64,000 nt of DNA from Rutstroemia sp. NJR-2017a BVV2 (lineage: Eukaryota > Ascomycota > Leotiomycetes > Helotiales > Rutstroemiaceae). Numbering within the stretch: position 1 is the stretch's first letter; each line of letters opens with the position of its first letter. Location of the stretch: NCBI GenBank assembly GCA_002946415.1, contig NJPS01000010.1, positions 496,001 to 560,000 on the forward strand, given 5' to 3'. The position numbers and the translations under genes were made by a program. The notes beneath the pieces are model-generated. The model did no database searches, was not told the DNA's origin, and worked only from the letters and a program-made list of their open reading frames with translations. Below are positions 12,827 through 24,000 of this stretch, piece after piece.

Positions 12827-13166
12827 TCACGGTAGATTGAATCCGAACCCAGCCATACAGCTCTTATATTTGTCGACCATACTTGAGCATGCAACCTGGG
12901 GGTCGGGTGCGGTACTAAATAGCATGCATTCGTCTCGGGCGGCCTTTTCGTCTTTGCACACGCAACATGGCTGTAAGGTACATTAGATTTTGAGTAGCAG
13001 GCGGGATTTCAGAGGAAATACCTTAACTGCAGCAGAAGCTTGGCCAGCTGGCTTAAGATCCGCGCCCATATTTGCGCTGGTCGAAGTAGCTATGCTCGCA
13101 TGAGTTAACTGAAGACAAGACATAAAGAAGGAAATGCTTACGCATGGTGATTGATGCGGAAGACAT
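12827..13166 (-). CDS. COX17: Cytochrome c oxidase copper chaperone Cox17
   Basis: Intermembrane-space copper chaperone that passes Cu(I) to Sco1 and Cox11 for cytochrome oxidase assembly. The gene is easy to miss: three small exons, 13166-13142 (25 nt), 13089-13022 (68 nt) and 12970-12827 (144 nt), separated by introns of 52 and 51 nt, giving 78 residues. The last exon starts with the copper-binding PCCVCK, then shows a twin CX9C arrangement (C-KDEKAARDE-C and C-SSMVDKYKS-C) and ends in the conserved CMAGFGF. The loop between the two CX9C helices (MLFSTAPDPQVA) is two residues longer than in yeast. N-terminal exons encode a variable Ser/Ala-rich stretch. If the second intron is right but the first is not, translation could begin at the in-frame ATG at 13064 (MGADLKPAG). 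Divergent from the RanGAP gene. Confidence 0.93.
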
Positions 13167-13558
13167 ATTGAAATGACCAGTATCGCTCTTCAGAAGGCTC
13201 TGCAAATAGTACATGTACAGAATGTTTGCTCGTCAATTGCTTCTTTCTTGAGCACTGTATGGTATGTATTTCGACGATTTGTAAGAAATTCCGCCCTCGA
13301 CATCACGACATCCCGAGCGGCTTGTACCTTTCGGGTAAAGGTTTCTCCGATACAGCGCTAAGAGAAATTAGCTTTATTGACATGCAACCCCCACCAAGAG
13401 CCGAAACCATCAATGTCAGTGCCGCACCTTTAATTTTCACACATCTGCAACTAGCCATCTGACATTAGAGACCCCTTTTCCTTAAAAACACACAATAGAT
13501 TTTTCTCATTTTTCTCTTCAGACTTGATAGATTTACTCACTTTTCACGAGACGCGAAA
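13167..13558. promoter_or_regulatory. Bidirectional promoter COX17 / RanGAP
   Basis: 392 bp between divergent start codons (13166 minus, 13559 plus). The last 120 bp before the RanGAP start are rich in T and A with CTTTTTC/TTTCTC tracts typical of fungal 5' leaders. No specific operator is claimed. Confidence 0.5.
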
Positions 13559-14885
13559 ATGGCTGCAAATACGTCGAAGATTTTCTCGCTCGAGGCAAAG
13601 GGCTTGAAGCTGGACACTGCGGCGGATGTGGAGCCGCATATTCGTGCGCTGAGGGACATGAAAGATGTCGAAGAAGTGAGATTTTTGGGCAATACCTTGG
13701 GTGTGGAGGCCTGCGAAGCTATTGCGAAAGTACTGGAAGAGAAGAAGAGCTTGAAGGTATGTCGCCTCGTGAGAAATAATTACACGAAAGGCGGGCACGA
13801 GATTAACTTATTTGCCCCTCAAGATCGCAAACCTTGCAGATATATTCACCGGCCGACTTCTGAACGAGATTCCACAAGCTCTTTCGTCGCTGCTTACTGC
13901 GCTACTAAAACTCCCGAACCTGCATACGGTTAACTTGAATGATAATGCCTTTGGTCTTAATACGCAAGCGCCACTCGTCGCATTCCTTTCTTCGCATACC
14001 CCGCTTCAACATTTGATTCTTAACAACAACGGACTGGGACCTCATGCAGGGATATTGATCGCTGATGCGCTCAGTGAGTTGCATGCGAAGAAAGTGGAAG
14101 CACGCGCCAAGGGGGAAAATGTTCCGGACTTGGAAACTATCATTTGTGGGAGAAACAGGTTGGAGAACGGCAGTATGACAGCTTGGGCGAAGGCGTTCAG
14201 CCTGCATACGGGGGTTAAGGAGGTGAAGATGGTGCAGAATGGTATTCGCCAGGAGGGTATTAGTCATTTGTTGAAGGAAGGTTTGAAACATGCGAAGGGT
14301 ATTGAGGTCTTGGATTTGCAGGATAATACGTTCACGGCTATGGGGGCGAAGGCACTTGCGGGAGTTGTCGGCGGATGGAGTGAAATCCGAGAATTGGGCG
14401 TGGGCGATTCGTTGTTGAGTGGGAAGGGAAGTGTTGCTGTGGCGAAGGCTTTGAAGAAGGGAAAAAACGAGAAGTTGGAAACGTTAAGGTTGCAGTTCAA
14501 CGATATCGGTGTAAAGGGTCTGCAAGGCTTTGCGGACGCGGCTAAGGATTCGCTACCAGCACTGAAAAGGATTGAGTTGAACGGAAATAAGTTTGACGAG
14601 GACAACTTACTTTTGGAGCAACTTAAGGAGTTGTTAGAAGAGAGGAAGGAGAAGTTGGCTGGCGACGTGGTGTTGGAGGATGAATGGGGTTTGGATGGAT
14701 TGAGCGATCTGGAGGGAGAGAGTGATGAGGAAAGCGAGGAGGATGAGGAGGAAGAAGAAGCCGAAGAGGTGAGGGAGAAATTGATTCACGAGGAGGAGGA
14801 AGCTCAAGAACAGCCAGTGGCCCAGAGACAAGACAAGGATGTCGATGAACTTGCGAACGCACTCGGCAAAAATCTCTCGGTCTGA
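13559..14885 (+). CDS. rna1: Ran GTPase-activating protein (rna1 type)
   Basis: Leucine-rich-repeat GAP that stimulates GTP hydrolysis by Ran in the cytosol and so powers nuclear transport. Exons 13559-13756 and 13824-14885 give 419 residues. The N-terminus runs FSLEAKGLKLDTAADV; LRR units follow with the signatures EEVRFLGNTLG, LHTVNLNDNAFG, LQHLILNNNGLGPHAG (the conserved Asn-rich loop), LETIICGRNRLENGS, EVKMVQNGIRQEG, IEVLDLQDNTFT and ETLRLQFNDIG. A strongly acidic tail (Glu/Asp rich, about residues 340-400) is typical of rna1p. No SUMO-attachment domain is seen, as expected in fungi. The single 67-nt intron lies after LKV/I. Divergent from COX17. Confidence 0.95.
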
Positions 14886-17814
14886 ATATGCTAGTGTATG
14901 TTTTTGGATGCTTTTGGCGACTTCGGTGTAGGTTATGGATTGGTAGGCAGGGAGGAAAATAGGAAAGGCGGGAAATGGAAAGGGCGGGAGGAGAAAAATC
15001 TTTGTGCATACCCTGTTCATGATATGTGTTGCTGGGCTGAGGCTCGGCAGTAGTTTTATGTGTTCCTTTTTCTTTCATTGCGCCAATATAAGGATAGCAC
15101 AGCACTGCATTAGCATATCTGCTCTATTTCCTGTCTGAAGATGAGAGCGATAAACCAGCGTTGCATTGCTTCGCGTACAAGTAGATAGCTAGATAGATAG
15201 ATCTTTGATGAGAATCTTGTTCTTTGCAATGATGCTTTGCTTGCTTGCGCTTCTACTTACAATGATGCTTCTGTTTGCCTACGCTTCAACTTACCATGCA
15301 CTTCTTCTTATTATACACTTCTACTTCCTACCACGCTTCCACATCCCGTTGTTCTTTCACGTCTATCCCCTTTCCCCCATTCCAAGTGAATGCAAAGTAG
15401 TAACCAATCAGTTCTTTAAAAACATGCCAGCACGTTAATGTCCCTCCCATCAAATTCGACATCAAATCATATCTTGGGTATGCACAGCCGCCATCACACA
15501 ATCCTCAAGGTCTAGTGCTCACGTTTACTATCTTTACAACTATTACACGAACTATTAACTAGTATATCTGCTTTACAAGTAACTACTTCAAACCTAGCCT
15601 TTTCTAACTCGGCGCTCAGAAAGCTGCGAGACTGCATACTTACTTACTCCTGCTGGGTATTATATCCAACTCTAACTCATCCTTTTGTTTCGGTGGTCTT
15701 GTTTATTTCGTTGATTTTATACTTTTGAAGATTGAGAACTTTCATTTGGTTAGTTACTCACTCACTCACTACCTCTACCCCATATCTATCCTCACTTTCT
15801 AACTCTTCAATCTCAATACCTTCTTCTATCCCATCCTGCCCTCACAGCAAAAGCTACATCCCGCAATCATAACCAAGGATTGACCTGTACAAAGCAAAGT
15901 AAAGCAACAACAAAATACACCACATTAACCTCAAAAACAAACAGACAAACAAGCGAGCATGGCTAGGAGATCCAACACCCCCAGCTGTATTCCAACCACC
16001 TTTTCTTTTTCGACGAGCTTATTGCGAACTTCCTTATCCGCCTCTCCCCAGTCCCCAGTCCCCAGTCCCCAGCCCCCAGCCGCAATCGCCGGTTGCAACT
16101 GCAACTTGCGAACTGCCACTCCATCTCATTCTATCCAGCATCATCCAGTATATGCAATCTCCTTTCCACCCTTCCCCCCTCCCTCCCTCCTCCTCTTCAC
16201 ACCCCCCTTCCTCCCCTCCCAGTCCTCCCCCCCAACTCCCACAGCAGAAAACCCAGCATTTCCACCTCCAACCGGCGTGTCCCGGATATTGCGACACGAG
16301 TGTGATTTATATGCAAGCTGGCAGGTTCCCTATAGGGGGTATGCATATATAACATCGCTCCTCTATTTATTTCAATACAATAGCATCTACTATATCTAGT
16401 GATTAAAGTTTACATGATTTATAAGAAAGGAAACAAATGGATATTTAACTCAACTCAACTCCGCTGCACTTATTGTAGAAAGGACATATATATATATACT
16501 AATCTATAACTTGAGCACCATAACTTGAGCACCACGGTTTGGCCACAGATACAAAACACAAAAGCAAGACGATACAGACGGTACGGTAGGTATATCAAAA
16601 ACTCTTATCAAATTCTTTCCATCAAATCCCTTTAATATTAGCCAAACCCCTCTCACCACCTCCCTCACTAGTAACACCTCTCTTATTCCTATCCTCCGTC
16701 TCTCACAAGATATATATATATATAAATTTTAAACCCCCTCGCACCAGGCAACACGACATAGACCACCTCCCCCCAGAACAAAGTAGGATATCTCAACGAC
16801 AGCAAGATGACAGAAAGACAAGAGAGGACAGAAACAAAAAAAAAAAAAAAAAAGAAGCGAATGAATATTCCTCTATCCACCCACAACCACAAACTACACA
16901 CACACAACCACACACACACACAACACTCAAGAGATCCCGTCCATATACAGTCATTCAGTTCCTGATACTGGTTTGTTGGTTTGGTTTTGTTAACTTTAGA
17001 GTGATATTTTTTTATCTTTCTCTTTCTCTCTCTCTTCTTTTAAACTACCCATCACATCACACCCCCTCCTAATCCCATTTCCCCTATACGAGATCACCAC
17101 ACCACACCACACCAAAAATCCAAAAAGTAAAGCAAAACAAAAAAAACATAAAACTTAGAAAAGAATCTGTCCTTTCTTTCTTTCTTCCTTTCCGCTCACG
17201 GGTTTATTCTTTGTTCAGTAGTAGTACCGTACTGTAGTAGTAGTAGTGAACATTTCATGTGCCATGATAATCTGTCCTGTCATATTTCATCTGCCTCCCA
17301 AAAAAAAAAACACAAACGAGTACCAAAAAAAGTAATTGTCCCTCCCAATCAAGCTAATCCACCCATCCACCCATCCACCCACCCATCCATCCTTCCCTTC
17401 CATCCATCCATTTCATCCCGTAAAGTGAATAGAAAAACAAAGCAAATGCATCTTGTCCCAACACCCGAACAGAATGAAGAAAAAGAGTATCAAGCACAAT
17501 GCGGAGTGAACTCCTGCCTGCCCGCCTGCCTGCCAGCCAGCCAGCCTGAGCCTAGGCAGTCCTCGTATATGTATTTGGGACATGAAAAAATCCTTCCATA
17601 TCCAAAAACGAACAAAAAAAGATAGACCCATCATGAAAAAGTAAGAGGTCCCAGTTCCCCAAAATCGCTAATAGGTAACAAGAAGACAAGAGCAAAAGCA
17701 AGCAAAAGCACAAAAGGGAATCGCTGTCGTTACATCGTAAATAAAAGAACAAATTCAGCCGTCCAAAGGAGTGGTAGCAGAGTAGTGAAGAATCAAAAAA
17801 TCTCTCACATCCGC
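14886..17814. other. Convergent intergenic region, low complexity
   Basis: 2.9 kb between the stop of the RanGAP gene and the stop of HAP2. Composition is pyrimidine-rich on the plus strand at 15200-16300 and A-rich at 16400-17800. It contains a CCCCAGT tandem run (about 16045-16080), short TA runs (about 16485, 16710), an 18-A tract (16836-16853), CA-rich repeats (about 16895-16925) and CCATCCAC repeats (about 17355-17415). No supported protein or RNA gene; long 3' UTRs of both neighbours probably cover part of it. Confidence 0.55.
16836..16853. repeat. Poly-A tract (18 A)
   Basis: Uninterrupted run of 18 adenines on the plus strand, in the convergent region downstream of HAP2. Read as poly-T on the HAP2 strand. 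Probably a simple homopolymer; length is prone to slippage or sequencing error. Confidence 0.9.
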
Positions 17815-18903
17815 TCAGGTATCATCATCTCCATCATCCTCTTCTTCTTCCTCATCTTCCGCACTACTCCTCGCTGTTGCTGCTGCTAACTTGGCTTTTT
17901 TACTCGGGGTGTTGTTATCCGATTCAGCCTTACGCTTCGTCCCTGAGCCGGTGTTTCCCGGGGCACCTCCCTTGACTGGGGTTTCTTGTGGACCCTTGTC
18001 ATTTTCATCTCCTCCATCACCCTTCGTTCGTTCAATTTCTGCAACTTCATCAGCGGTCAAGAATCGACCACCAGGACCTCTAGGTCTTCTCATCGCATGA
18101 TTGTGTCTGCTTTCGTGAAGATATGGTTTCCTGCCTTTTGATGTCAAACGTAGTGCTTCTTCTAATCTTTGTCGTGCAACACGACGTTTCAATATCCGAT
18201 GAAACTGCTTCGCGTTGACATATAAAGGTGATTCTTCGACTGTTCCAGACACGAGTTCTGGGGATTGAGGATGCGGTTGTGGGGCCGCTGACATGGGTGG
18301 TACAGATGGGCGAGGAGGGGGATGGTTCATGATTGGCTGGGAATTAGGCACCGCGGGGCTACCGACTGGTCCGACCTGTCCAACTTGCTGGCTCATCCGT
18401 CGGTTCTGTTGCGAAACTTGAGGCAATTGGTGACCAATTTGGTTGTTGATGTTCCCTGCTTGTGTAGGGGACCTTGGAACCCTCTCCTTCTTGACGTTCA
18501 CTCCGCCAACTCGTGGTGACGTTTGCGGTAAACTCGAGTCAGGTATGTTGTAGGGATAGGTACCGGCAGCTGCATTAGTTGCTGCCATTGCTGCCGCCGC
18601 GGGAGTAATGGCGCTGGCTCCATATTGCATGTTCATCTGAGGGTATGCTTGCGGGTAAGCCATCTGTTGATGCATCGCATGGCCAGCATTTTGACCCCCC
18701 GATTGTGATTGTGAGGAGAGTATTGGCGACGCTTGAGTGTGGACGGCGTGCTGAGAGTGTATCGGCTGCTGTTGGGAAGGTGAAGTAATTGGAGCTCCGG
18801 ATCCTGGATGTTGACCAGAATTTGGATATCCACCCTGAATATGCGCCGCTGTATGCCCATGCTGGCCTTGCGGCGGTTGTTGATAATGCGCGTACTCCAT
18901 CAT
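17815..18903 (-). CDS. HAP2: CCAAT-binding factor subunit HAP2 / NF-YA
   Basis: DNA-contacting subunit of the heterotrimeric CCAAT-binding complex (HapB/C/E), a general regulator of respiratory, iron-related and secondary-metabolism genes. A single uninterrupted frame of 362 codons. The N-terminal 220 residues are rich in Gln, Pro, His and Ser. The NF-YA core spans about 225-284: the subunit-association helix [20 protein letters not shown], then the DNA-binding half [20 protein letters not shown] and GGRFL. A bipartite basic signal ([16 protein letters not shown], about 323-338) precedes an acidic tail of Glu/Asp. Filamentous-fungal homologues often carry introns; none is seen here. The start MMEYAHYQQ is the first ATG of the frame; the second Met is equally possible. 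It has a 16-kb gene-free interval upstream. Confidence 0.96.
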   Translation of the reverse strand: MMEYAHYQQPPQGQHGHTAAHIQGGYPNSGQHPGSGAPITSPSQQQPIHSQHAVHTQASPILSSQSQSGGQNAGHAMHQQMAYPQAYPQMNMQYGASAITPAAAAMAATNAAAGTYPYNIPDSSLPQTSPRVGGVNVKKERVPRSPTQAGNINNQIGHQLPQVSQQNRRMSQQVGQVGPVGSPAVPNSQPIMNHPPPRPSVPPMSAAPQPHPQSPELVSGTVEESPLYVNAKQFHRILKRRVARQRLEEALRLTSKGRKPYLHESRHNHAMRRPRGPGGRFLTADEVAEIERTKGDGGDENDKGPQETPVKGGAPGNTGSGTKRKAESDNNTPSKKAKLAAATARSSAEDEEEEEDDGDDDT

Positions 18904-20636
18904 TTGGACTGTGTATAGCTCTCCTAGGGGAGAGCTTGCTTGTGTGGGAAAGTGGAGATCTCGGTCGTCTAAATCGTATTAGGCGCGACTGCGTAAGCTT
19001 GCGACGCGTTGAAAAGGTATAGTATTGGAGCTTGATAGGTGTAAAAGCGATGCGGTGGGAGCTGCTATCGAGTTCACCGAGTACGTTTTAATTGACCTTG
19101 GATGTTATGATGAGATTTTTTGGGTTTGCGATGACTCGGAACAACGCGTAGATCCAGTTGTCGCAAAATGTCCCAGGTGGCTGTCACCAAGCTAGTGCCT
19201 AAACTTCTCGTCAACGTATGAACGGATGTGCTGGCAGGCCAATGTACACCGCGAGTGACCGCAGCACGGCATATGCAAGCTGATGTAGACGGGAGGCGTA
19301 CCAAGTGGAGCAATGAGGCTTGCGGATCAGGCTCGAATTTTTGGAGCACACCCCACGTGAAAGGTGTCGGCGAAATGAGAAGGGCGTAGCGACTGCGAGG
19401 AGTCGGTTTGTTGAGTAGCTCTGTTGGCGGGAAGTATGGGTTATAATTTCTTTAAATTTTTTTTCGCGAGCCACTGGAGGAACGAAGCTTTTCCCCAGTA
19501 AATGTGGACGAGTTTCTTTGGGAATTATGGGAATTGCTATCCAACCAAGAGAGTTAGTTATACAGAACGGACAAAGTGGAAGCTTATTCTGGGGATGATT
19601 GGGAGAAGGGGACATTGAGACCCAATGTTTAATTTTTGCCTTGGACCAGTGATGCGCTGGCAATGCATAGAGAGGTCATGCAAAAAAGCTAAGCTTACCT
19701 TGTCAAAAACGCGCTGTTCTATGATTCTGCTGCCTTTTCCTGCTTTTGCCGGCCAGAGCTATTCTTATTCTTATCAATTGGATCGAGGTGGCGTGACGTA
19801 TTTTCCGAATCGGATTGCTAATGCTAAGTTAAAAAAAGCGAAAAGGCGAATCAAAAATGGAGAAGAGGAGGTATGTATGTATATGTAAGGTATCGCGCGA
19901 AAAACGGGATCGCTGTGGGAAAATGTATAAATAATGCAAAAGCAACAAAAAGAGACGGGGTGAGGGAAGAGGGCGACTGGAGACTGGGTGCTTTGACGCG
20001 GAGGTGCGGCTGCGAATTTTGACGTTTGAGGGGTCGGGGTTGAGTGAATGAGTGGGTGGGTGGATGGGTGGATGGATGGGTGATGGGTGGATGGGAGTGT
20101 GGGTTGAGGGTGAGGCGAGGATGTGTATGTACCTTGGGCCTTGGTCCTTGGATTGGACGCTGATTTGTCGGAGGGGTGGCTGGGAAAGGCTAGGGCCGAA
20201 GTGATAGTCCTGTCCAGAAAAAGCCCCAAGCTCCCTCGCCGCAAAGCTGTAGCTGTAGCTGTAGCTGTGCAGAGGAGCAGCAGGAAGGAAGAGGTAAATA
20301 AAAGTAAGAAGTACGGCAATGCAAGCGTGAATAATGTCCGCGTCGACGATCAGTGAGCCGTGGTGGATAAAAAGACCGAATGCGATGAATATTGGTAATA
20401 TGGCTCGGGGTAACCGTCGTAGAGTGTGACAAAATGGCTAAATGGAGAAAAAACACAACGTTCAAAAGTTAGTTTGGCTTTCCTGAACCCCTCATATCTA
20501 TATAGGAAGGCAAGTATAATAAGAGATAGCAGATCTTCATCAACGCGGATCTGCTCTGATCTGACTTGATTGCTGTTGGCGCGACGCGAACCCGCAAGCC
20601 GCAAACCGCGACAATTAGTAGCAGAACGAAGCTCCA

Positions 20637-21056
20637 TCAAGCGGAGATTTGTACCCAAGTCAGGAAAAGTTTGGTTGAGACGTACCTGCCAATACCAAGT
20701 ACACGACTCAAGCTGTCAATCACACAGTCGAAGACGGCTATACCTGCACCTGCGTACACACAATTTCGAAAGTCGAAAGTCGAATTTCCACGGCCCAGGG
20801 CACTAAATTGTGTATGATCCTTCCCGCAGCAAGTTTCAATCACGGGATTACTGCAATGGCCAATTGTGTTTGCGATGAGGCCTCTCGTGAAGTTGATAGG
20901 GTATCCGACGATGATATTGTCGTAGGAGGAGATCGCCAGTTGATTGGTGACGTTTCGGCCGTCGTTCACGTCCCACGATGCGATACAAGGTACCTGAATC
21001 CGTAGGAATAACTGTAGGGGAGTAGGTATTTGGGATTTTCCGTGCTGGCGAATCAA
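20637..21056 (-). CDS. Possible small ORF, unknown
   Basis: A 139-codon frame that I do not recognise. Its middle part (about 20870-21000) has an unusual run of codons ending in C, giving DGRNVTNQLAISSYDN and YPINFTRGLIANTIG, with three N-glycosylation sequons (NVT, NFT, NST) and a Cys cluster HCSNPVIETCCGK. There is no clear signal peptide at the start, and a donor-like CAGGTACC interrupts the early part. The reverse strand also carries an open frame with a similar RNY pattern, so the coding strand is not certain. It may be an exon of an unrecognised spliced gene, or chance. Confidence 0.2.
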   Translation of the reverse strand: MIRQHGKSQIPTPLQLFLRIQVPCIASWDVNDGRNVTNQLAISSYDNIIVGYPINFTRGLIANTIGHCSNPVIETCCGKDHTQFSALGRGNSTFDFRNCVYAGAGIAVFDCVIDSLSRVLGIGRYVSTKLFLTWVQISA

Positions 21057-24000
21057 GAATGAATAAAGCGAAGAGGGCAGAAAGTAGCTTCTTTAAAAAG
21101 GCACGAGCGCACTCGGAATCCCATGCGAAACTTTTGCCTGTGCGTTTATTTCTCTGCTTTGCTGCTGCTTGGCTTGGTCTCGAAGGCTTTTTGGCTTAAT
21201 TTGTGAATTTCTGGCGGGTACAACTTCTGTGTGGGTGAAATTGTGAAATGGTGCAATGCCCGGTCGGAAATCGACGTCCAGTCAATTGATGGTTAATTGT
21301 TTAAGGGTACCTTTCCTGTGCTTTTCGTATCAATACCGGGAATCATGTAACGAAGGTATCGATAAATCGATTGGATCGTTTGAGACGGATGGATTTCTTG
21401 TCGAACGACGACAAGAGATCAAATCAGTGAAGAGATTAAAAATGGGAACCGATCTTTTTGCGAGGAATCGTTGATTGGTGTTGATGGAAGGGAAAAGGGA
21501 AAAGGCGAAGAGATGAAAGATTTTGATTGGGGGGAATGGGGAATGTTAGGAAAATATGAGTCTAGGTGGCTCGGGATTGGGTGAGGCCGAGCTAAACTGT
21601 TCTGAATAATTTAGATTACGCTAGTGCTCAAGTGGGGTTGGGCTCGGTGGATGAAATGGATGAAATGGATGAAAATTATTCACAAGGAACACGGCCGGGT
21701 CCAGTGAGCGCGCAATGAGCCATGAGCAAAGGGCAGCGGGCAGTGGGCAGTGGGCGGACTTGTCGACGGGGCAGTGGGAAGTGGCTCGTGGGCAAGCTCT
21801 CAACCTAGGAACATGGCCTTGCGTTGAGGTCTGATTTGTGACTGACCTCATGTACGTACGTGTATGTTGAAACAAAGAAGAAAGAAAAGGCTTGGGGAGC
21901 TGAGGAGATAACAAGGCTTAGATGAGAACGGTAAGTAGATGGAGACGCGGACGGGGAAGGGGAAGGGCAAGGGATGAATCATGAAGATGACAATTCGAAA
22001 AAGAAATCATGTATAATCGGGTATAGTCGGCAGATGGTGTCTGTGGGATTTTTTGATAGTGGTCATGGTGGTTCTTTGAAAGATTGACAGCTCCCCGACG
22101 GGTCACCTTGTACCTTTTCCGCGTGTGCTCCGGATCAGTGACACGCAGTGACTTAACCTTAGTAAAGCGAGACGAGATGGTGTCGGATCGATTCAGTAGT
22201 CGTACCGTAGTCATCCAGTCTCCTGTCTACTGTCTCCTGTCATCAATCCAGGCCATTCTATTCCATGCGGATATGAAGAACGAGGTACAAGTGTACAAGT
22301 TTACAAGTTTACACCTCGAGTGCAAAGGCCAATGAGCAAAGTGTGGGTAAAAGGGTCACCAACTGGGTTTGGCGCAATGAAGGGCCGATGTTGGTTGGCT
22401 AAAATTTTCATGTGGCACGCAACTCGACATATTTTTTCGTCGGGAGGGAGTGGGGGTGGAATTCACCAAGGTGAGAAAGGTGCAGTAGTGAGGTAGCTTT
22501 GGGCCAAATGGGGACGCTTAGCTGGAAAAATGATGGAGGGGAAAATGTGTGAGGTTGAGGTAAGGCGGAGGTGTCGAAGCCTCGTGATATCGTGATAAGC
22601 TGACACTGGTGACTGTTAGATGCGGTTGCGGCTGTATTCGCCCGTCGGCTTGGAGAAGTACAGTCAGATAGATAACTACTAAAGCAGGTGATGATTTTCA
22701 TTGAAGATCGTATAAGAAGCACGGCGCGACGGGGCATCTTATCGTCGACAGGGCCAGAATAATGCCAGAATAATGCCAGAATAAGACCAGAACAAAACAA
22801 CACTCGCACGTCCACCTTCAATAATTGTGAGAACATACTATGGGGCATGGGCCATAATACATGATAATGATGACATTCAATCTTCTCTTCCCTGTTCTTG
22901 ACGGTTTGGGCCGTATATGACGAACGGATGGGGGAAGGATCAAGCAAAAGCCCCAGGCAAAAGTCGGTGAAATTATTACGAGAGGAGCATTACTGAGAAG
23001 CATCGACATGCGAAGAACAGAGGACAGAGGTGAGCAGAGGGGAGGAAATCATGACTGACTCTCTGTCACTCTCCAAAGTACCACTCTGGAGATCCATCCT
23101 CGATCGGTGTGAAGTTCGGCCTTCCGGAATATAAATGGCCGTAAGTTCCAAACGGGTGTCATCCCCGATGGAATGAAAGGGTTGGGTTGGGTGTCAATAA
23201 GGTTACCAATATCGACGTGAGATGATGAGCTCCTCGTCATACATGATACGAGCTTTGGAGGATCAACCGTTCTTTAGAAAAAGGACAGAAATGGACAGGA
23301 AACGCCAGACGTCGATGGAAGCGATGGAACCGATATCAGATCAAAATATCCTTCAATCACAAAATTCCTTTTGATGCAATTTTGCCATTGGTTCGACGTG
23401 CACTCGAGCGTCGCAATTCTAAATTTTGAGTTTGCTAACTGCTTCTTGCCTTTCTTTTCCTCACCAATGAATCCGAGAAATTCCTTTTTTCTTTTGGCTT
23501 TCTCCCTCTTCCCCGTATGCACGTGCTAAGTTATACTTTTGCCTAGGTATCGCATCGTAACTGTACGAATAACTGGCTTTTTCTCACAACACACAAGGCA
23601 CCTGCTTGTTGTGGAATCCATGGCCGCCATGACCGCTCACAATGCTCCGTCCGCTGTTGGGTAATGCGTGTAACTTTGTAACTATTAGCCATAATCCTGG
23701 CCACCTGGCGCTCTTGGCCTTGAACCAGACCGCAACCTAACAGCCTTACCTTGCAAGATGTGGTACACGGCATACGGTAAGCAGACATGTCGCGAAACAA
23801 CAGCATGCCTTTCCCCGGTCATTTGTCATCCGAAGCCGCGTTTCTCGTCGTTGCTCGAGCCTCGACGCGAAATAACGGAGAAGCCGTCGAGGCCGTGCCG
23901 GAAAGCTTAACTACCCGAGAGACTTACGATACCTACAGCTCTAGACTCCAGACTCCAGACTCCAGACTCCAGAGGCCCATAACATGCAACCGACGATGAC

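Noticed and set aside
14623..15105. 160-codon minus-strand frame
   Set aside because: Antisense of the acidic tail of the RanGAP gene and its 3' flank.
19211..19663. 150-codon minus-strand frame upstream of HAP2
   Set aside because: No recognisable motif; it lies in the expected promoter and leader of HAP2.
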